50,806 nucleotides of DNA from Lachnospiraceae bacterium (GTDB lineage: Bacteria > Bacillota > Clostridia > Lachnospirales > Lachnospiraceae): NCBI GenBank assembly GCA_014799465.1, contig JAAVHZ010000063.1, forward strand, positions 1-50,806, written 5' to 3'. Position 1 is the stretch's first letter. Each line of letters begins with the position of its first letter. Shown piece by piece: positions 20,417-30,780 of the stretch. Both the position numbers and the translations under genes were made by a program. The notes below the pieces were generated by a model. That model saw only the letters and a list, made by a program, of their open reading frames with translations. It did no database searches and was not told where the DNA came from.

Positions 20417-23400
20417 ATGGAACTAATAAACAATACCACAAAAACGCTCAAAGATGATTTGTCCGTTGAAATTAAAAAAGGCAGTAAACTGTCCATTGCG
20501 GCAGCTTGCTTTTCTATATATGCTTTTCAGGAGTTAAAGAAGCAACTTACCTCTATCGAAGAATTACGCTTTATTTTTACATCTCCTACCTTCGTTGCTG
20601 AAAAAACAAAGAAAGAAAAAAGAGAGTTTTATATTCCTCGTCTTAATCGTGAACGCAGCCTGTATGGAACGGAGTTTGAAATCAAGCTCAGAAACGAAAT
20701 GACACAAAAAGCAATAGCGAAAGAATGTGCAGACTGGATTAAAGAGAAGGTTACTTTCAAATCAAATATAAGCGATAAGACTATTCAAGGGCAATTGGTT
20801 GTTGATGACATTGGGTATACCCCGATCAACAATTTTACAACAGTTGAGCTTGGTTGTGAAAAAGGTAATGTTATTAGTACAACTATCGTAAAAGACCAGT
20901 CGCTTGCTCAGACTCTTATAAGGGATTTCAATGAAATATGGAATGACAAAAAGGTGCTTCAGGAAGTGACCGATGAAGTAATTGAAAGTATTACCGCAGC
21001 ATATAACGAAAATTCTCCTGATTTTATTTACTTTGTAACTTTGTATAACATTTTTAACGAATTTCTTGAAGATGTGTCCGAAGATGTACTTCCTAATGAA
21101 GCAACCGGTTTTAAGGACAGCAAGATTTGGAGTATGTTGTATAACTTTCAAAAGGACGCAGCTCTCGCCATCATTAACAAACTTGAAAAATACAACGGTT
21201 GTATTCTTGCCGACAGCGTTGGTCTGGGTAAAACATTTACGGCTTTATCTGTAATTAAATATTACGAGAACAGGAATAAATCTGTACTTGTTTTATGCCC
21301 GAAAAAGTTGGCAAACAACTGGAATACATATAAAGACAACTATATTAACAACCCCATAGCTTCCGATCGTCTGCGTTATGATGTTCTGTATCATACCGAC
21401 CTAAACAGGCGAGGAGGTACATCAAATGGCATAGATTTAAGCAGAATAAATTGGGGCAACTACGACCTTGTTGTAATTGATGAATCCCACAATTTTAGAA
21501 ATGGAGGCAAATTGGTCGAAAACCCTGATGAGGACAGCAAAGACAACCGTTATGTAACTTTGATGAAAAAAGTTATCCGAGCCGGTGTAAAAACCAAAGT
21601 CCTTATGCTTTCCGCTACTCCGGTAAACAACAAGTTTCTTGATTTGAAAAATCAGTTGGCTCTTGCCTATGAGGGGCATACTGATTTCATTGACGATAAA
21701 TTGAATACAAATCGTTCCATTGACGACATATTTAAGAATGCACAAAGGGCATTTAATACATGGAGCAAGTGGGAGACGTGCGATAGAACGACCGAAAACC
21801 TTCTTAAAATGCTTGACTTTGACTTTTTTGAGGTTTTGGATAGCGTAACGATTGCCCGTTCAAGGAAGCATATTCAGAAGTATTACGACACAAGTGATGT
21901 AGGTACTTTCCCGACAAGACTCCCGCCTGTTTCTCTGCGTCCGCACCTTACCGACTTGAAAGAAGCAATTAACTACAATGAGATTTTTGAGCAGCTTATG
22001 CTCCTTACTTTGACGATATATACTCCGACACATTACATACTTCCGAGCAAAATGGAAAAATATGCAGAGCTTTACGGAGATAATAAGGTAAATGTCGGTT
22101 TTACGCAGGCTAACCGTGAGCAGGGTATTCGCCGACTTACTGCAATAAATCTGATGAAGCGTATGGAAAGCTCAGTCTTTTCCTTTAATCTCACATTGAA
22201 GCGTATTAAGGAAATGATTGAAAGCACCATCAATACTATCGACCGCTTTGATAAACATTCGAGCGTAAACCTTGATTTGACGGATATTTCAAATGTGGAC
22301 GAGTTTGATGACGAAGACCAGAACACAGACGACCTTTTCTCTCTTGGCAAAAAAGTAAAAATCGACCTTGCGGATATGGATTACGTATCTTGGAGAGAAA
22401 GTCTTGCCAAAGACGCAGAAGTTCTTGAACTGTTGACCCTTATGGTCGGAGATATAACTCCTGAACACGATTCAAAACTGCAAGAGCTGTATCGTGTTAT
22501 AGATAACAAAATAGCTCACCCCATTAACGAGGGTAATAAGAAAATCATTATCTTTACCGCTTTTGCAGATACAGCAGGGTATTTATATGACAATGTCAGC
22601 AAGTATGCGAAATCAAAATATGGGCTTAATTCCGCTTTTGTGTCAGGCTCGGTGGACGGTCGGACAACCTGCCCTAAACTGCGTGGAGATTTGAATACCG
22701 TTCTTACTTGCTTCTCTCCGATTTCAAAGGATAGAGATTTATTTGACAATATTCCGAAAGAAGATATTGATATTTTGATTGCAACAGACTGTATTTCTGA
22801 AGGTCAGAATTTGCAGGATTGTGATTTCCTTATTAATTACGATATACATTGGAATCCGGTTCGCATTATTCAGCGTTTCGGTCGAATTGACCGTATCGGC
22901 AGCAGAAACACAGTAATTCAGCTTGTAAACTTCTGGCCTGATGTAACGCTTGACGATTACATCAATCTCAAAGCCAAAGTTGAAACAAGAATGAAAATCG
23001 TTGATATGACCGCAACCGGAGACGACAATATTTTGAGTGACGAAGAAAAGACAGACCTCGAATACAGAAAAGCACAGCTAAGGAGACTGCAGGACGAGGT
23101 TGTGGATATTGAAGATATGACTACTGGTATTTCTATTATGGATTTAGGACTTAATGAGTTCAGACTTGATTTACTCGAATACATAAAGAACCACCCCGAT
23201 ATTGAAAAAGCACCTTTTGGACTTAATGCTGTTGTTCCGGCAAATGAGGATGCATCGGCAGGCGTGATATTTGTTTTGAAAAACCGCTCTGACAGCGTGA
23301 ATATTGACAATCAGAATAGACTCCATCCGTTTTATATGGTGTATATAAGTAATGAGGGAGAAGTGATTTGTGACCACCTTTCGCCGAAACAAATGCTTGA

Positions 23401-23656
23401 TAAAATGCGTTTTCTGTGTAAGGGGAAAACCGAACCTATCCCGGAAGCGTATAAGCAATTCAATAAAGAAACTCGTGACGGAAAAGATATGTCAAAGTTC
23501 TCTCATCTTCTTGGAGAAGCGATTGCTTCTATTATTGAGGTCAAAGACGAAAGTGATATTGACTTATTTCTGGGTGGTGGACAGGTTAGCTTTTTGACTA
23601 ACGAGATTAAAGGCTTAGATGACTTTGAGCTTATATGCTTCTTAGTTGTAAGATGA
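20417..23656 (+). CDS. SNF2-type helicase with N-terminal PLD-like domain (1079 aa)
   Basis: Residues ~20-170 resemble the phospholipase-D-like module found before helicases of this group (IAAACFSIYAFQELKKQL), although a full HxK motif is not evident. The SF2 motor follows: DSVGLGKT (266-273) as motif I, VIDESHNF (DESH at 355-358) as motif II, MLSATPVNN as motif III. The C-terminal half has LIATDCISEGQNLQ and RIIQRFGRIDRIGS (about 790-835). Such ATPases translocate on duplex DNA. It has the higher-GC codon use shared with DUF4391, mod and res, which suggests that these four form the core of one system. Confidence 0.85.
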   Translation: MELINNTTKTLKDDLSVEIKKGSKLSIAAACFSIYAFQELKKQLTSIEELRFIFTSPTFVAEKTKKEKREFYIPRLNRERSLYGTEFEIKLRNEMTQKAIAKECADWIKEKVTFKSNISDKTIQGQLVVDDIGYTPINNFTTVELGCEKGNVISTTIVKDQSLAQTLIRDFNEIWNDKKVLQEVTDEVIESITAAYNENSPDFIYFVTLYNIFNEFLEDVSEDVLPNEATGFKDSKIWSMLYNFQKDAALAIINKLEKYNGCILADSVGLGKTFTALSVIKYYENRNKSVLVLCPKKLANNWNTYKDNYINNPIASDRLRYDVLYHTDLNRRGGTSNGIDLSRINWGNYDLVVIDESHNFRNGGKLVENPDEDSKDNRYVTLMKKVIRAGVKTKVLMLSATPVNNKFLDLKNQLALAYEGHTDFIDDKLNTNRSIDDIFKNAQRAFNTWSKWETCDRTTENLLKMLDFDFFEVLDSVTIARSRKHIQKYYDTSDVGTFPTRLPPVSLRPHLTDLKEAINYNEIFEQLMLLTLTIYTPTHYILPSKMEKYAELYGDNKVNVGFTQANREQGIRRLTAINLMKRMESSVFSFNLTLKRIKEMIESTINTIDRFDKHSSVNLDLTDISNVDEFDDEDQNTDDLFSLGKKVKIDLADMDYVSWRESLAKDAEVLELLTLMVGDITPEHDSKLQELYRVIDNKIAHPINEGNKKIIIFTAFADTAGYLYDNVSKYAKSKYGLNSAFVSGSVDGRTTCPKLRGDLNTVLTCFSPISKDRDLFDNIPKEDIDILIATDCISEGQNLQDCDFLINYDIHWNPVRIIQRFGRIDRIGSRNTVIQLVNFWPDVTLDDYINLKAKVETRMKIVDMTATGDDNILSDEEKTDLEYRKAQLRRLQDEVVDIEDMTTGISIMDLGLNEFRLDLLEYIKNHPDIEKAPFGLNAVVPANEDASAGVIFVLKNRSDSVNIDNQNRLHPFYMVYISNEGEVICDHLSPKQMLDKMRFLCKGKTEPIPEAYKQFNKETRDGKDMSKFSHLLGEAIASIIEVKDESDIDLFLGGGQVSFLTNEIKGLDDFELICFLVVR

Positions 23657-23657
23657 G

Positions 23658-24281
23658 GTGATTACAATGTTCGGTTTACCGAAAGCAACGGAAATGAGTA
23701 AACAGCTTCCAAAGAAAGCTATATATGCAAAGTTCCAAATGAATACGGCTGCCAAGGAAAAAATCGACACCGATATTTCGAGATTAACTATCGTAGGTGA
23801 GATAGCACCGAATAAGGTGAATATTCCTGCCGGAGATGAAGTTAAAAACTTCTTTGTCTTGCTCATTTCTCTGAAAAGAAAAGAGTTTGATGAAAAAACG
23901 ATTGCAACGCTATCAAAGCTTATTCCTCAGAATATTCTGTTTGTATTGGAGTATGACGGCGAAAGCAAGCTTGCAATTTATCGAACAAAGATAATGCAGA
24001 CAGACTGGAAACCAACAGAGGAACAAAGAATAGAACTTCAAGGCTTGAATCTTGATAAGGTGTGGGAAAATTTGATAGTTGCTGTCGGTGGTGTTGAAAT
24101 AGAGCAGGGCAATACACTTGATGAGCAGATAGAAGTAAATGAGAAACGACAGAAGCTCGAAAAGGAAATTGCTAAATTTGAAAAACAGGCACGGACTGAA
24201 AAACAGCCGAAGAAGAAGTTTGAGATGGTACAGCGGTTAAGAGAATATCAAAAGAAGCTGGAGGAATTAAAAGATGAATAA
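23658..24281 (+). CDS. DUF4391 domain protein (207 aa)
   Basis: The protein follows the helicase stop directly. It starts with MFGLPKATEM, as DUF4391 proteins do, has a central LIPQNILFVLEYDGESKLAIYRTK core, and ends in a charged coiled coil (KRQKLEKEIAKFEKQ). The frequent neighbours of DUF4391 are helicases and type III methylase/nuclease genes, so it is probably a structural subunit of the restriction complex. Its biochemical role is not known. In the same frame after its TAA the next small gene begins. Confidence 0.8.
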   Translation: MITMFGLPKATEMSKQLPKKAIYAKFQMNTAAKEKIDTDISRLTIVGEIAPNKVNIPAGDEVKNFFVLLISLKRKEFDEKTIATLSKLIPQNILFVLEYDGESKLAIYRTKIMQTDWKPTEEQRIELQGLNLDKVWENLIVAVGGVEIEQGNTLDEQIEVNEKRQKLEKEIAKFEKQARTEKQPKKKFEMVQRLREYQKKLEELKDE

Positions 24282-24293
24282 GATTTTTATGAT

Positions 24294-24572
24294 ATGGCTT
24301 ATGAAGCTTTGTCACATTATCTGAATTGGCCTGATGTGGCTGATACGTATAAGAGTATAGTTGATGGTATTGATTATTGCAATAATTATTATCAAATACA
24401 GATTGATTTTGACAATAGAAAATATGAAGTTATAAATTATATAACCGAAGTAAGGAAGAACAATATAATAGATACATATAAAAACCGTTTAAATCCGCTT
24501 ATACTTGTTCCTTTACCGTCTGGAAAATCTTTATTCCAAGCATCGCCACAGGAGTTATATGATAATTTATAA
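24294..24572 (+). CDS. Small AT-rich gene in the restriction operon, nonsense-interrupted
   Basis: The 92-residue product starts MAYEALSHYLNWPDVADTYK. The frame continues after the TAA at 24570-24572 with a protein-like stretch (LILKGIHQTIKHFNEMADDN) up to 24747-24749, so the original protein was probably about 151 residues and overlapped the start of mod. It has no good ribosome site and is in frame with the end of DUF4391, so re-initiation is likely. Base composition is clearly more AT-rich than its neighbours, as in an inserted gene. The family is not recognised. Confidence 0.5.
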   Translation: MAYEALSHYLNWPDVADTYKSIVDGIDYCNNYYQIQIDFDNRKYEVINYITEVRKNNIIDTYKNRLNPLILVPLPSGKSLFQASPQELYDNL

Positions 24573-24717
24573 AATGAAATACCGAGGCTTATTTTAAAAG
24601 GGATACATCAAACTATAAAACATTTTAACGAGATGGCAGATGATAATGATTTGATAGCTGAATTATTACAAGAAGATGTAAATACGTTGGTAAAATACGA
24701 TATAAGAGGTGATGTAA

Positions 24718-26608
24718 ATGGACAAACTCAAAATGCAGACAGCAAATAAGGCTGATGAAAATTTCAAGAAGTTAGCGGCGATGTTCCCTAATGCTGTTAC
24801 TGAAACGATTGATGAAAATGGCGAGGTAGTTCGTGCCATTGATAAAGATGTTCTTATGCAGGAGATTTCCTGCAAGGTTGTTGACGGAAATGAGGAACGC
24901 TATCAGTTTACTTGGCCTGACAAGAAAAAGTCCGTTCTTCTTGCCAATACACCCATAAACAAAACCCTCCGTCCTTGCAGAGAGGAAAGCGTTGACTTTG
25001 ATAATACTGAAAACCTCTATATTGAGGGCGATAACCTTGAGGCTTTGAAGCTGTTGCAGGAAACATACCTCGGCAAAATTAAGATGATATACATAGACCC
25101 ACCGTATAATACGGGGAATGATTTTGTGTATGCTGATGATTTTGCTCAAAGCACCAACGAATACCTTGCTAACAGCGGCCAGTACGATGATGAAGGCAAC
25201 CGTATGGTTCAGAATACTGAAAGCAATGGTCGCTTCCATACTGATTGGATGAATATGATGTACCCACGATTGAAGCTCGCAAAAGATTTGCTGGCAGATG
25301 ATGGCGTAATTTTCATTAGCATTGATGACGGCGAAGCAGCAAATCTTATAAAGCTGTGCAATGATGTGATGGGCGAAGCAAATTTTGTGGCTGATTTAAT
25401 ATGGCAAAAAAAGTTTTCGAGGGCTAACGATGCAACATACTTCTCCACTATGCACGATCATATATTGTGCTATTGTAAGCAGAATGTTGCACTGAGTAGC
25501 AATGGTTGGAAAATCGGTCTTCTTCCCCGAGGTGATGAAATTCCAAGCGGATATTCTAACCCAGATAACGATCCTCGTGGGGTATGGACATCCGTCATTC
25601 TATCAGCAAAATCTGGCTCTGAAAGTTTGCTTTACGAAATTGAAACTCCAAGTGGGAGAAAAGTTCTTCCGCCAAGCGGGAGATTTTGGAGTTGTAGCAA
25701 AGAAACATTTGAAAAGTGGAAAGCAGACAACAGACAACAGAATATGGTTCGGGACAAACGGAGATGGTACGCCTCGAAAAAAGACATTTCTGTCAGAAGT
25801 ACAGCAGGGATTACGCCCTAATACTATCCTGTTTCAAGATGAAGTTGGAAATAATCAGGAAGCAAAGCAAGAAACAAAAGCTCTATTTGATGGATTGGGT
25901 GTTTTTGATGGTCCAAAGCCCGTTCGACTACTGACAACCCTGCTTAGAATTGCTAATGTTGATACTGATGCCATTGTCTTAGATTTCTTCTCTGGCTCTG
26001 CCACTACTGCACACGCCGTAATGCAGTTGAACGCTGAGGATGGTGGACATCGCAAGTTTATTATGGTACAGCTGCCAGAAGTGACCGACGAAAAGAACGA
26101 AGCCTACAAAGCAGGCTACAAAAATATCTGCGAAATTGGCAAAGAGCGCATTCGCCGTGCGGCAAAGAAGATTGCTGAAGAAAACCTTGAAGATGAGTTT
26201 GACGGTGGTTTCCGTGTGTTGAAATGTAATAGCTCCAATATGAAAGAAGTTTATTATAACCCGGCTGAGTATGAACCGTCACTTTTCACTCGCCTTGAAG
26301 ACAACATCAAAGAGGACAGAACACCGGAAGATTTGTTGTTCCAAGTTATGTTGGATTTGGGTGTGCTTCTTTCAAGCAAAATCGAAGAAACAACCATTGC
26401 TGGTAAGAAAGTCTTTAATGTTGAGGACAACTATATGATTGCTTGCTTTGATGAAAATGTAACAGAAGAAGTCATTACAGAAATTGCAAAGCAGAAACCG
26501 TACTACTTTGTTATGCGTGACAGCTCTATGGCAAACGATAGTGTCGCAACGAACTTTGAGCAGATTTTCGCTGCATACAGTCCCGATACAGTTAGGAAGG
26601 TGATATAA
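24718..26608 (+). pseudogene. mod: Type III restriction-modification methyltransferase Mod, frameshifted
   Basis: The first frame (24718 to about 25741) has the N-terminal Mod region, the catalytic DPPYNTGNDF (Asp127-Tyr130) and the FHTDWMNMMYPRL segment. The second frame (to 26608) carries the rest of the target-recognition part, LDFFSGSATTAHAVM (the SAM-binding FxGxA motif in the order of beta-class enzymes) and the C-terminal domain. The shift is at 25726-25741, where GACAACA occurs twice in tandem. With one copy, a 627-residue Mod would be encoded, the usual length. Mod adds a methyl group to adenine in the recognition site and supplies sequence specificity for Res. As written the gene is off. 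Confidence 0.88.
25726..25741 (+). repeat. 7-bp tandem duplication causing the mod frameshift
   Basis: GACAACA stands at 25726-25732 and again at 25733-25739, followed by GA. Removing one unit joins ADNR to IWFGTNGDG, the conserved reading of the family. It is therefore the sole cause of the frameshift and could revert by slippage. Confidence 0.85.
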
Positions 26609-27595
26609 ATGAATAAAAAGTATAAATTTTTCATTATTGGTTTGCTAGGATTTATTATTGCAATATTATGTATTACAGTTTCTTCATTTTTTTTGAGAAA
26701 TAACACTAATTATGCTGCATTTATTGGAAGTGTTTTAGGGGCTGTAATAAGTGGTGTTATTACTTTCGTTGTATTGTTTATTACAATAAAACAGGGGAAC
26801 GAAAATCAAGAGAGAGCATTAAATACACAATCTGCATCGCAGATTGAAAATAATTTATTACACTCGTTAGAAAAACAGAAAGAAGCCATAACAGAAAGTG
26901 TAAACCGACTGGATGATTTGCTTTTTACAGTTCAAATTTTAAAGGTGTCAAGTGTTGATGATATATCTGAAGAACGAAAAAATCTGATTGAAATTTTTTC
27001 TGATTATCGAAAAGCTATGAATGTAATCAAACTTAATACCAATGTATATATTGATACGTCAAAATGTGATGGGTGTACAGATTGTGACATAAAATCTTAT
27101 GGAGAATTGTCAAAAAGAAAAACAAAACTCTGTGAATGCTTTAATAAGATAGAGTATAATTGTAGTATAATGGTCAAGGAATTACAAACGGCTCTTGATG
27201 AAAGCATAGATACTCAAAATTTAATTGCTGAAAATAATTCGCATAAGAAGGAAATGTTTTCATATGTTGGTTTAATTCAAAACTGTAAAGAAAATTCTGT
27301 ACAGAATACAAATGATAATGAGATGACTGAAAAAATCAAACAATATGCAAAATTGGAAGAAAAGATTAAGTCAATAGATGAAAAAATTCAACTGGCATTG
27401 AAAGATATTGGTGAAAGAAATAAAAAAGCACGTAATATAGCGGAAAATATACAGATGAATGAGAGAAATGAGTTGTATAACGCTGCAATGAAATATTTTG
27501 ATATCTTTAATTTTTATATTAAAAATAATAAAGAGTTTGTCCTCAATAATGGTATGTTACCAATAGAAAAATGTAAAAAGTATACGCTTAATTAG
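26609..27595 (+). CDS. Membrane-anchored coiled-coil protein between mod and res (328 aa)
   Basis: Two transmembrane helices are visible (about residues 6-28 and 37-60). A long cytoplasmic helical region follows, with a CDGCTDCDIKSYGEL cysteine cluster near residues 152-160 and coiled-coil heptads up to about 300. No enzyme motif is seen. It is inserted between mod and res, which are normally adjacent, and its AT-rich composition differs from both. It may be an accessory effector such as a membrane-acting abortive-infection component, or an unrelated passenger. The ATG directly follows the mod stop. Confidence 0.6.
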   Translation: MNKKYKFFIIGLLGFIIAILCITVSSFFLRNNTNYAAFIGSVLGAVISGVITFVVLFITIKQGNENQERALNTQSASQIENNLLHSLEKQKEAITESVNRLDDLLFTVQILKVSSVDDISEERKNLIEIFSDYRKAMNVIKLNTNVYIDTSKCDGCTDCDIKSYGELSKRKTKLCECFNKIEYNCSIMVKELQTALDESIDTQNLIAENNSHKKEMFSYVGLIQNCKENSVQNTNDNEMTEKIKQYAKLEEKIKSIDEKIQLALKDIGERNKKARNIAENIQMNERNELYNAAMKYFDIFNFYIKNNKEFVLNNGMLPIEKCKKYTLN

Positions 27596-27666
27596 AGGAC
27601 AACAAACATGCTAATCTGAATATGCTTTAACTTGCTCAGAATTGTAGGAAAAAGGAGATTCAACAA

Positions 27667-30600
27667 ATGAAATTCAATTTTAAGATACAACAATACCAAA
27701 CGAATGCAGTTGAAGCAGTTATAAAAGTCTTTAACGGACAAGGCTTTCACGACAAAATCAGCTATATCCATGACCTTGGCAAAATGAAGCCTGCTGATAT
27801 GCAGATGACTTTGGGCTTGACAGATGAAGAAATGGAGTTGTACGACCCTACCAATGATACCGGATATAAGAATGAATTGGTGGAGCTTTCCGATGAGCTG
27901 CTTCTCCACAACATTCAGACTTTACAGAGTCAGAACAACATTAAACTCTCTACTTCCCTCGTCAAAGACTTAGGAAGGTGCAGTCTTGATATTGAAATGG
28001 AAACCGGTACAGGTAAAACCTATGTGTATATCAAGACGATGTTTGAGCTAAACAAAAAATACGGCTGGAGCAAGTTTATCGTTGTTGTACCGAGTATTGC
28101 TATTCGTGAGGGTGTAAAGAAATCCTTTGAGATTACCGCAGACCATTTTATGGAGCATTATGGCAAAAAGGCTCGTTTCTTTATCTACAACAGTTCCAAC
28201 CTGAACCAGCTTGATAACTTCTCGTCAAGCTCCGGTATCAATGTAATGATTATCAATACGCAGGCTTTCGCTTCTTCCCTGAAAGAAGATGGCAGGAGCA
28301 AAGAAGCCCGTATTATTTATTCCAAGCGTGACGAGTTCGGTTCTCGTCGCCCGATAGATGTTATCAAGGCTAACAGACCTATTATAATTTTGGACGAGCC
28401 GCAGAAAATGGGCGGGGAGGTTACTAGGAAGGCTTTGAAAAACTTCAATCCGCTTTTCAGCCTAAACTACTCGGCTACCCATAAGGAACAGCACAATCTT
28501 ATCTATGTGCTGGACGCTTTAGATGCCTTTAATAAGAAGTTGGTTAAGAAAATTGAAGTCAAAGGCTTTGAGGTAAAGAATTTCAGAGGTACGGACAGCT
28601 ATTTGTACCTTGAACAGATTGTGCTTTCAAGTAAGAAACCGCCAATGGCAAAAATCGAGCTTGAAATCGGATATAACAAATCCATTAACCGAGAAACCCG
28701 TATTCTCGGTGTGGGCGATGATTTATACTATGTTTCTCAGGAAATGGAGCAGTACAAGGGCTACACTATATCCGAGATTGACCCGCTTCGAGGAACAGTT
28801 ACCTTTACAAATGGTGAGGTAATCAAAGCTGGCGATGTTGTGGGCGATGTTTCCGAAAAAGATATGCGTCGTATTCAGATTAGAGAGACTATCCTTTCTC
28901 ATTTTGAAAAAGAAGAAAAGCTCTTTAATATGGGTATCAAGTGCTTGTCATTGTTCTTTATTGATGAGGTTGCAAAGTATCGTGAATATGATGAGAACGG
29001 TGATGAAGTACTTGGCGAGTATGGACAGATGTTTGAGCAGGAATACATAAATGTACTCAATGACTATGTAACCTTGCTTGAAACACCGTATCAGAAGTAT
29101 TTGAAATCAACTTGCAGTAATGCAGGTTCGGTACATAAGGGATATTTCAGCATTGATAAAAAAGGACACGCTGTTGACAGCCGATTAAAGCGTGGCAGTG
29201 AGTTCTCCGATGATATTTCTGCCTATGACCTTATTTTGAAGAACAAGGAACGCTTACTATCCTTTGATGAGCCGACAAGATTTATCTTCTCACACTCGGC
29301 ACTCCGTGAAGGTTGGGATAACCCGAATGTATTTCAGATTTGCACGCTGAAGCATTCCGACAGCAATACGGCGAAACGCCAAGAGGTCGGTCGTGGACTG
29401 CGTTTGTGTGTAAATCAGAATGGTAACCGAATGGATGTACAAGCTCTCGGCGAATCCGTACACGATATTAACACTCTTACAGTTGTTGCCAGCGAGAGCT
29501 ACAAGAGCTTTGTTACCGATTTACAGTCGGATATTAAAACCGTTCTTTATGACAGACCGACTGTTGCCACAAGTGAATATTTCAAAGGCAAGTATGTTAA
29601 GGTGGACGATGTTCCTACGCTGATTGACGAGAATACAGCAAATGCTATCGAGTTCTATCTGATTCAGAACGGTTATGTTGATATGAAGCGTAAGGTTACA
29701 GATAAGTACCGTCAGGCAGTAAAGAGTGGAACAGTTGCCGAACTGCCAGAAGAACTGAAACCTATGGCAGAGGGTATTCATTCGCTTATTCAGTCTGTTT
29801 ATGATGACAGTATACTAAAAGATATGTTTACAGATGGTCACGAAACAAAGGTTAAGGACAATCCTCTTAATGAGAACTTTGCAAAGAAAGAGTTTCAGGC
29901 TTTATGGTGTGAAATTAACCACAAGTACGCTTATACAGTTGAGTTTGACAGCAATGAGCTGATTAAGAAAGCAATTGCTCATATTGACGAAAAAATCTTT
30001 GTTTCAGAGCTTCAATACACCGCAACTATCGGTCGTCAAAAAGCAGAAATGAATGAGTATGAGGTTGAGCGTGGAGCTTCTTTTACTGGTGAAAAGACAA
30101 GAACGCAGATGCTTAAACACACCGAAACGAGTCAGATTAAATATGACCTTATCGGCAAAGTGGCAGAAGGAACTGTACTTACTCGAAAAACAATATCAGC
30201 AATTTTACAGGGTATCAGAGCGGACAAACTCTATATGTTCAAAAATAACCCAGAGGAATTTATCACAAAGGTTATCAGACTTATTAACGAGCAGAAAGCT
30301 ACGATGATAGTTGAGCATATCTCCTATGATACTATTGAGGGAGAATACGACAGTACTATCTTTACAGCAGAAAAGAATACACAGAGCTTTGACAAGGCGT
30401 TCCTTTCAAAGAAAGCTATTCAGGACTATGTGTTTACCGACGGTTCTGCCGAAAATAGTATTGAAAGAAAATTTGCTGAGGATTTGGATGCAGCTGAAGA
30501 AGTATGCGTTTACGCAAAGCTTCCAAGAACTTTTCAAATTCCTACTCCGGTGGGTAACTACTCTCCAGACTGGGCGATAGCATTTTATGAGGGGGCAGTA

Positions 30601-30780
30601 AAACACATTTTCTTTGTTGCTGAAACGAAAGGTACAATGGAGAGCTTGAACTTAAGACCAATCGAGCAGGCGAAAATTTCCTGTACTAAGAAATTGTTTA
30701 ATGAGATGTCAACAAGTAAGGTTAAGTATCATGATGTTGACAGTTATCAGAGCTTGCTCAATATAATGAATGCAATTTAA
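27667..30780 (+). CDS. res: Type III restriction endonuclease subunit Res (1037 aa)
   Basis: The SF2 helicase part has GTGKT (residues 114-118), LDEPQKM (Asp243-Glu244) and LNYSATHKE, with the second RecA domain at about 480-610 (HSALREGWDNPNVFQI and RQEVGRGLRLCV). The nuclease domain is at the C-terminus, with a PD-(D/E)xK centre formed by Asp968 in SPDWAI and Glu986-Thr-Lys988 in AETKG. It cuts DNA beside two inversely oriented unmethylated sites after ATP-driven sliding or diffusion with Mod. The gene is intact while mod is frameshifted. Without Mod it should be inactive, which would explain tolerance of that state. Confidence 0.93.
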   Translation: MKFNFKIQQYQTNAVEAVIKVFNGQGFHDKISYIHDLGKMKPADMQMTLGLTDEEMELYDPTNDTGYKNELVELSDELLLHNIQTLQSQNNIKLSTSLVKDLGRCSLDIEMETGTGKTYVYIKTMFELNKKYGWSKFIVVVPSIAIREGVKKSFEITADHFMEHYGKKARFFIYNSSNLNQLDNFSSSSGINVMIINTQAFASSLKEDGRSKEARIIYSKRDEFGSRRPIDVIKANRPIIILDEPQKMGGEVTRKALKNFNPLFSLNYSATHKEQHNLIYVLDALDAFNKKLVKKIEVKGFEVKNFRGTDSYLYLEQIVLSSKKPPMAKIELEIGYNKSINRETRILGVGDDLYYVSQEMEQYKGYTISEIDPLRGTVTFTNGEVIKAGDVVGDVSEKDMRRIQIRETILSHFEKEEKLFNMGIKCLSLFFIDEVAKYREYDENGDEVLGEYGQMFEQEYINVLNDYVTLLETPYQKYLKSTCSNAGSVHKGYFSIDKKGHAVDSRLKRGSEFSDDISAYDLILKNKERLLSFDEPTRFIFSHSALREGWDNPNVFQICTLKHSDSNTAKRQEVGRGLRLCVNQNGNRMDVQALGESVHDINTLTVVASESYKSFVTDLQSDIKTVLYDRPTVATSEYFKGKYVKVDDVPTLIDENTANAIEFYLIQNGYVDMKRKVTDKYRQAVKSGTVAELPEELKPMAEGIHSLIQSVYDDSILKDMFTDGHETKVKDNPLNENFAKKEFQALWCEINHKYAYTVEFDSNELIKKAIAHIDEKIFVSELQYTATIGRQKAEMNEYEVERGASFTGEKTRTQMLKHTETSQIKYDLIGKVAEGTVLTRKTISAILQGIRADKLYMFKNNPEEFITKVIRLINEQKATMIVEHISYDTIEGEYDSTIFTAEKNTQSFDKAFLSKKAIQDYVFTDGSAENSIERKFAEDLDAAEEVCVYAKLPRTFQIPTPVGNYSPDWAIAFYEGAVKHIFFVAETKGTMESLNLRPIEQAKISCTKKLFNEMSTSKVKYHDVDSYQSLLNIMNAI

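Noticed and set aside
20417-30780. DISARM or BREX system
   Set aside because: The helicase with methylase and PLD-like part recalls DISARM, but there is no DUF1998 (DrmB) gene and no BREX PglZ or BrxC. The mod and res genes are clear type III subunits.
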